64,000 nucleotides of DNA from SZUA-36 sp963774415. Lineage in GTDB: Bacteria > Pseudomonadota > Gammaproteobacteria > Xanthomonadales > SZUA-36. The notes below the pieces were generated by a model, which saw nothing but the letters and a program-made list of their open reading frames with translations, was not told where the DNA came from and searched no databases. Positions within the stretch are counted from its first letter, which is position 1; every line of letters begins with the position of its first letter. The DNA is taken from assembly GCA_963774415.1 (NCBI GenBank), contig CAVZEU010000003.1:744001-808000 (forward strand), in the 5' to 3' direction. Position numbers and translations under genes: made by a program. This document shows positions 61,457 to 64,000 of this stretch, piece by piece.

Positions 61457-62233
61457 TCACGGAACCTGCAGCAGAGAAGAAAGAACTTCCTGAAGCGTCG
61501 AACACTTCAACCCGATAGTAGTCGCTGGCCCAGGACTATCAATTCCCAACTGTGCCCTAACCGACGTAACGGGATAGCTTCTGTCAGCGGTTTGCACGCG
61601 CAAGCCGAGTTGGCTGACGTCCACCTTTTCACCCGGAAACATTTCGACTCCACCAGGCCCTCCACATCCCACAAAGACGTAGTTCGTACCATCGCCCCGA
61701 TAACGGCATCTGATGTCATCCATCTGTAGCTTAACCAAACCGGTTCCAGCAGACCCTACCAGCACAGGCAAGACGTATGGAATGGTTACCGTTCGTGGAG
61801 GGTCATAAACTTCACTGCCGTCGTTCTGTGTTCGAGGTCTTTGTGCAAGTGAAGCACAAATGTGAGTGTCGGTGGTTTGAAGTTTCCTGGTATCCTCCAA
61901 ATCGATGACTGCCGAGTATCCTGCAACTCCATTCACCATGATGTCGCCTTCACTAATAAAGTGGGCATCAGGATATTCGTCCATATTGCAAGATACACCG
62001 TCCGCGGCGCCATTCGGGTCTCCGTCGAATTCGTAAGTAACCCCTGGTTCGGAGTGCATCCACGTTAACCACTCTGTGCCATCGTTATCGCTGGCAGTTA
62101 CCGAAACAAGTGCTCCGCTTGTGTAAGCCATCATGAAATTTGCACTGACTTCGCAGTCAAGATTCGTTTCAGCGATCCCTGGATTGCTTGTTCCAAAGAA
62201 CACCAAGAATGACAAGATGCATTTCGGATTCAT
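61457..62233 (-). CDS. Secreted hypothetical protein
   Basis: 258 aa from ATG 62233 (GGAGGAG ~12 nt upstream). A signal peptide (CILSFLVFFGTSNPGIAET) is followed by a mature domain with six Cys (NLDCEV, VSCNMD, HICASL, DIRCRY, FVGCGG, LKCSTL), an even number that suggests disulfides. No family recognised. It contains Gly/Asp-rich turns and looks like an extracellular beta-rich protein. It is the only intact-looking gene in the region right of tRNA-Lys. Confidence 0.65.
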   Translation of the reverse strand: MNPKCILSFLVFFGTSNPGIAETNLDCEVSANFMMAYTSGALVSVTASDNDGTEWLTWMHSEPGVTYEFDGDPNGAADGVSCNMDEYPDAHFISEGDIMVNGVAGYSAVIDLEDTRKLQTTDTHICASLAQRPRTQNDGSEVYDPPRTVTIPYVLPVLVGSAGTGLVKLQMDDIRCRYRGDGTNYVFVGCGGPGGVEMFPGEKVDVSQLGLRVQTADRSYPVTSVRAQLGIDSPGPATTIGLKCSTLQEVLSSLLQVP

Positions 62234-62514
62234 GGGATTCGTTCTCCTCCGCCGTTCATGGAAAAGTACTTTCTTACCGCTAAGTATAGGCAAACAAACA
62301 AAAAATGCACAAAAGACAATGAAGTTGACACGCTAAACCTTATGCCGGCACTTGACCCGGCCCTGCAGTTTCCGCTTAAATCCAATATCTGTTACACGAC
62401 CCGCACGAATCCAAAACTGCAACGAGCAAGTGGAGTATAACAGCATGAAAACAACTTTTTGCGTTGGCCGGTAATCCAATGCTGTCCGCCCTCAAGTAAC
62501 AAGGCAAGTTATGG

Positions 62515-62556
62515 GGTCACCCATTAGCCAGCCAAGGTCACCCATTAGCCAGCCAA
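62515..62556. repeat. 21-bp tandem repeat, two copies
   Basis: Two perfect head-to-tail copies of a 21-bp unit beginning GGTCACCCATTAGCCAGCC (62515-62535 and 62536-62556). No coding context; the rest of 62234-62841 has no supported intact gene. Confidence 0.7.
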
Positions 62557-62670
62557 GGTCAAGAGGGTAGAAGTCACCCTCCGATGTAAGTCGGATATTA
62601 TAATCGCCATCGTTCGCTTCATTCGCGTTAGATTTTTCCTTGCGCCGGTGTCAGCGATCATCCGCACCAG

Positions 62671-62790
62671 TCACCCATCAGGATCAAGACCGATCATTGC
62701 TGAGTTCGGTCCCTGGCGCCCATTGGCGCCCACAAAATACTCGGTGCCGTACGGTGGCCATGATTGAGGGTTCAGAAGTTGTGGTTCGGA
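62671..62790 (-). pseudogene. C-terminal gene fragment of unknown family
   Basis: The minus-strand frame reads LLNPQSWPPYGTEYFVGANG then RQGPNSAMIGLDPDG and stop. Codon choice looks coding, but no start is present and the reading frame is lost upstream near the IS element, which may have truncated it. Confidence 0.3.
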
Positions 62791-62899
62791 CCGCAGTCCC
62801 ACCAGACCCATGAGAGCTCACCGAGGGGCTCCCAAAAAACCTGAACCATTTGGAATGTGATTTTCTGGCAAGATTCAACCATGGAGGAAGGAGCTTGCT

Positions 62900-63167
62900 A
62901 TGAAGAGAAAGCGTTATTCGGTAGAGCAGATCATTGCCGCCGTGAAGCAAAATGAACTGGGCACGCCCGTGCCGGACATTGCCCGTAAACTCGGCGTTGC
63001 CGAGCAGACGGTGTATCGCTGGAAGAAGATATACGGGGGGCTGGAGCCAGACCAGGCGCGTGAGTTGAAGCAGCTCCGCGACAAAATCGTCAAGTTAAAG
63101 ACGCTAGATTGCAGATTTGAGCCTCGATAAGGCTATGCTCCAGGATGTCGTTGCAAAAAAGTGGTGA
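62900..63167 (+). pseudogene. IS3-family transposase OrfA, frameshifted
   Basis: MKRKRYSVEQIIAAVKQNEL, then GTPVPDIARKLGVAEQTVYR and WKKIYGGLEPDQARELKQLR, is a typical helix-turn-helix OrfA. At ~63107 the frame changes: the expected ending IADLSLDKAMLQDVVAKKW follows in another frame and stops at 63167. Confidence 0.85.
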
Positions 63168-63185
63168 GCGCGCCACAGAGCCGGA

Positions 63186-64000
63186 ATGATGGCGCGCTAC
63201 CTGACGGCTCATTACCCCGTATCGATTCGTCAAGCCTGCCAGCTGAGTCGGTTTTCTCGGGCGGCTTACTATCGTGAACCCCAACGGGGCCGTAAAGACG
63301 AAGCATTGCGTTTGAAGATCCGTGATCTGGCACGTAGCCGTGTGCGTTACGGAGAAAAACGGATTCAAGTATTGCTCAAGCGGGAGGGCATTCACGTCAA
63401 CCATAAACGTGTGCATCGCCTGTATTGCCTGGAAGGCTTGCAGATCAAGGCCAAGCGCCCAAGGCGGCACGTCAGTGCATCGCACCGCCAACCGCCGAGA
63501 GTATGGGCATCAGCCCCGGATGTGGCCTGGAGCATGGATTTTGTTTCCGACCAGACTCAGTGTGGTCGGCGTTTCCGGGCGCTAACAGTGGTTGATGTAT
63601 TCACGCGGGAATGTCTTGCCATTGAGCCGGGACAACAGTCTTGGCGCCGCGGATGTTGTGAACACGCTGACCAGGGTTGCAGCTCAACGCAGATCGCCGA
63701 GACGGATTTACTGCGACAACGGCAGCGAATTTTCCGGTCGCCTGGTTGATCTGTGGGCCTACGGTAACGAGGTTACACTGGAGTTAGCCGGCCGGGTAAG
63801 ACACGGATAATGATTTGTAGAATCGCGGCAAGGACGGCGGGATGAATTCTACTGTGCACTGGTTCCGGGATTTGACAGATGCCCGAGACAAGTTGCAAGC
63901 TTGGAAACGGGAATACAACGAGAGTCGGCCTCACAGGTCACTCAACAACTCGCTTGGAAACAAGGCCAAATGGGCGGCTAAACAGCGGAAAATCACGACC
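63186..64000 (+). pseudogene. IS3-family transposase OrfB (DDE), multiply frameshifted and partial
   Basis: Start region SIRQACQLSRFSRAAYYREP, HTH-21-like part YGEKRIQVLLKREGIHVNHK, first catalytic Asp in WSMDFVSDQ, then a frameshift at ~63640, second Asp in RIYCDNGSEFSGRL, another break after 63785 (FVES with the third catalytic residue is in a third frame), and the tail REYNESRPHRSLNN. At least three disruptions; not functional. Confidence 0.85.

Larger units (their letters stand above)
62842..64000 (+). mobile_element. Decayed IS3-family insertion sequence (IS2/IS51/IS407-like), right end off window
   Basis: TGAACCATTTGG at 62842 resembles the TGAACC ends of this IS3 subgroup, and orfA begins 58 bp later. 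Both transposase frames are frameshifted (see the two pseudogenes). The right end lies beyond 64000. The element marks the right part of the decayed island. Confidence 0.75.

Overview
The window looks like a chromosomal segment of a high-GC gammaproteobacterium. The evidence is the core gene order map-glnD-dapD-dapE, aspS-yebC-ruvCAB-ybgC-tolQRAB-pal-cpoB-queE-queC-tRNA-Lys, proteobacterial families throughout (TolA, ClpB, RmuC, MazG, DusA) and GC-rich codon usage. I cannot name a genus. No rRNA or CRISPR array is visible.

Layout. (1) 1-5.7 kb: a partial SDR oxidoreductase, a LuxR-type regulator and an RND efflux pair, all on the minus strand. (2) 5.7-7.4 kb: a non-coding region with a promoter-terminator unit that looks like a small RNA gene, an intact tRNA-Ser(CGA), a second tRNA-Ser split inside its T-loop, and two 188-bp tandem repeats each ending in the tRNA 3 prime end. 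(3) 8.2-11.3 kb: a run of integron gene cassettes with six attC sites and no integrase in the window. The cassettes carry a BrnT/BrnA toxin-antitoxin pair, a zinc-ribbon protein and small unknown proteins. (4) 11.3-14.4 kb: small accessory genes (SnoaL-like, GlsB-like, arylamine N-acetyltransferase). (5) 14.5-18.2 kb: a TetR-HlyD-ABC export operon with a 20-bp palindromic operator. (6) 18.2-31.8 kb: dusA with an amidinotransferase-like gene, a PepSY-PhoP-PhoQ module, mazG-rmuC, prmC with a probable CTG start, a second RND pump, and map. (7) 31.8-44 kb: glnD-dapD-dapE, clpB, and a proB-proA operon preceded by an M49-like lipoprotein peptidase. (8) 44-58.1 kb: fmdB, aspS, rarD, a lipase-like hydrolase, yebC, ruvCAB, the complete Tol-Pal locus, queE-queC and tRNA-Lys(UUU). 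(9) 58.1-64 kb: an AT-richer, gene-poor region directly after tRNA-Lys, filled with frameshifted remnants (methyltransferase, a YIPSHPG-type protein, DUF2165, small secreted protein, IS3-family transposase) and one intact secreted protein of unknown function. It looks like a decayed island.

Functional themes: envelope integrity (Tol-Pal, OmpA-like lipoprotein), efflux (two RND systems, one ABC exporter), nitrogen and amino acid metabolism (GlnD, lysine and proline synthesis), DNA repair (RuvABC, RmuC) and queuosine biosynthesis. Several non-coding repeats recur: palindromic elements near 20.5 and 25.3 kb, a 530-bp nested inverted repeat at 39.3-39.9 kb, and 152-bp tandem repeats at 56.2-56.6 kb.

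Most interesting for follow-up: the tRNA-Ser repeat locus with its neighbouring small RNA candidate, and the integrase-less cassette array flanked by diverged copies of one sequence.
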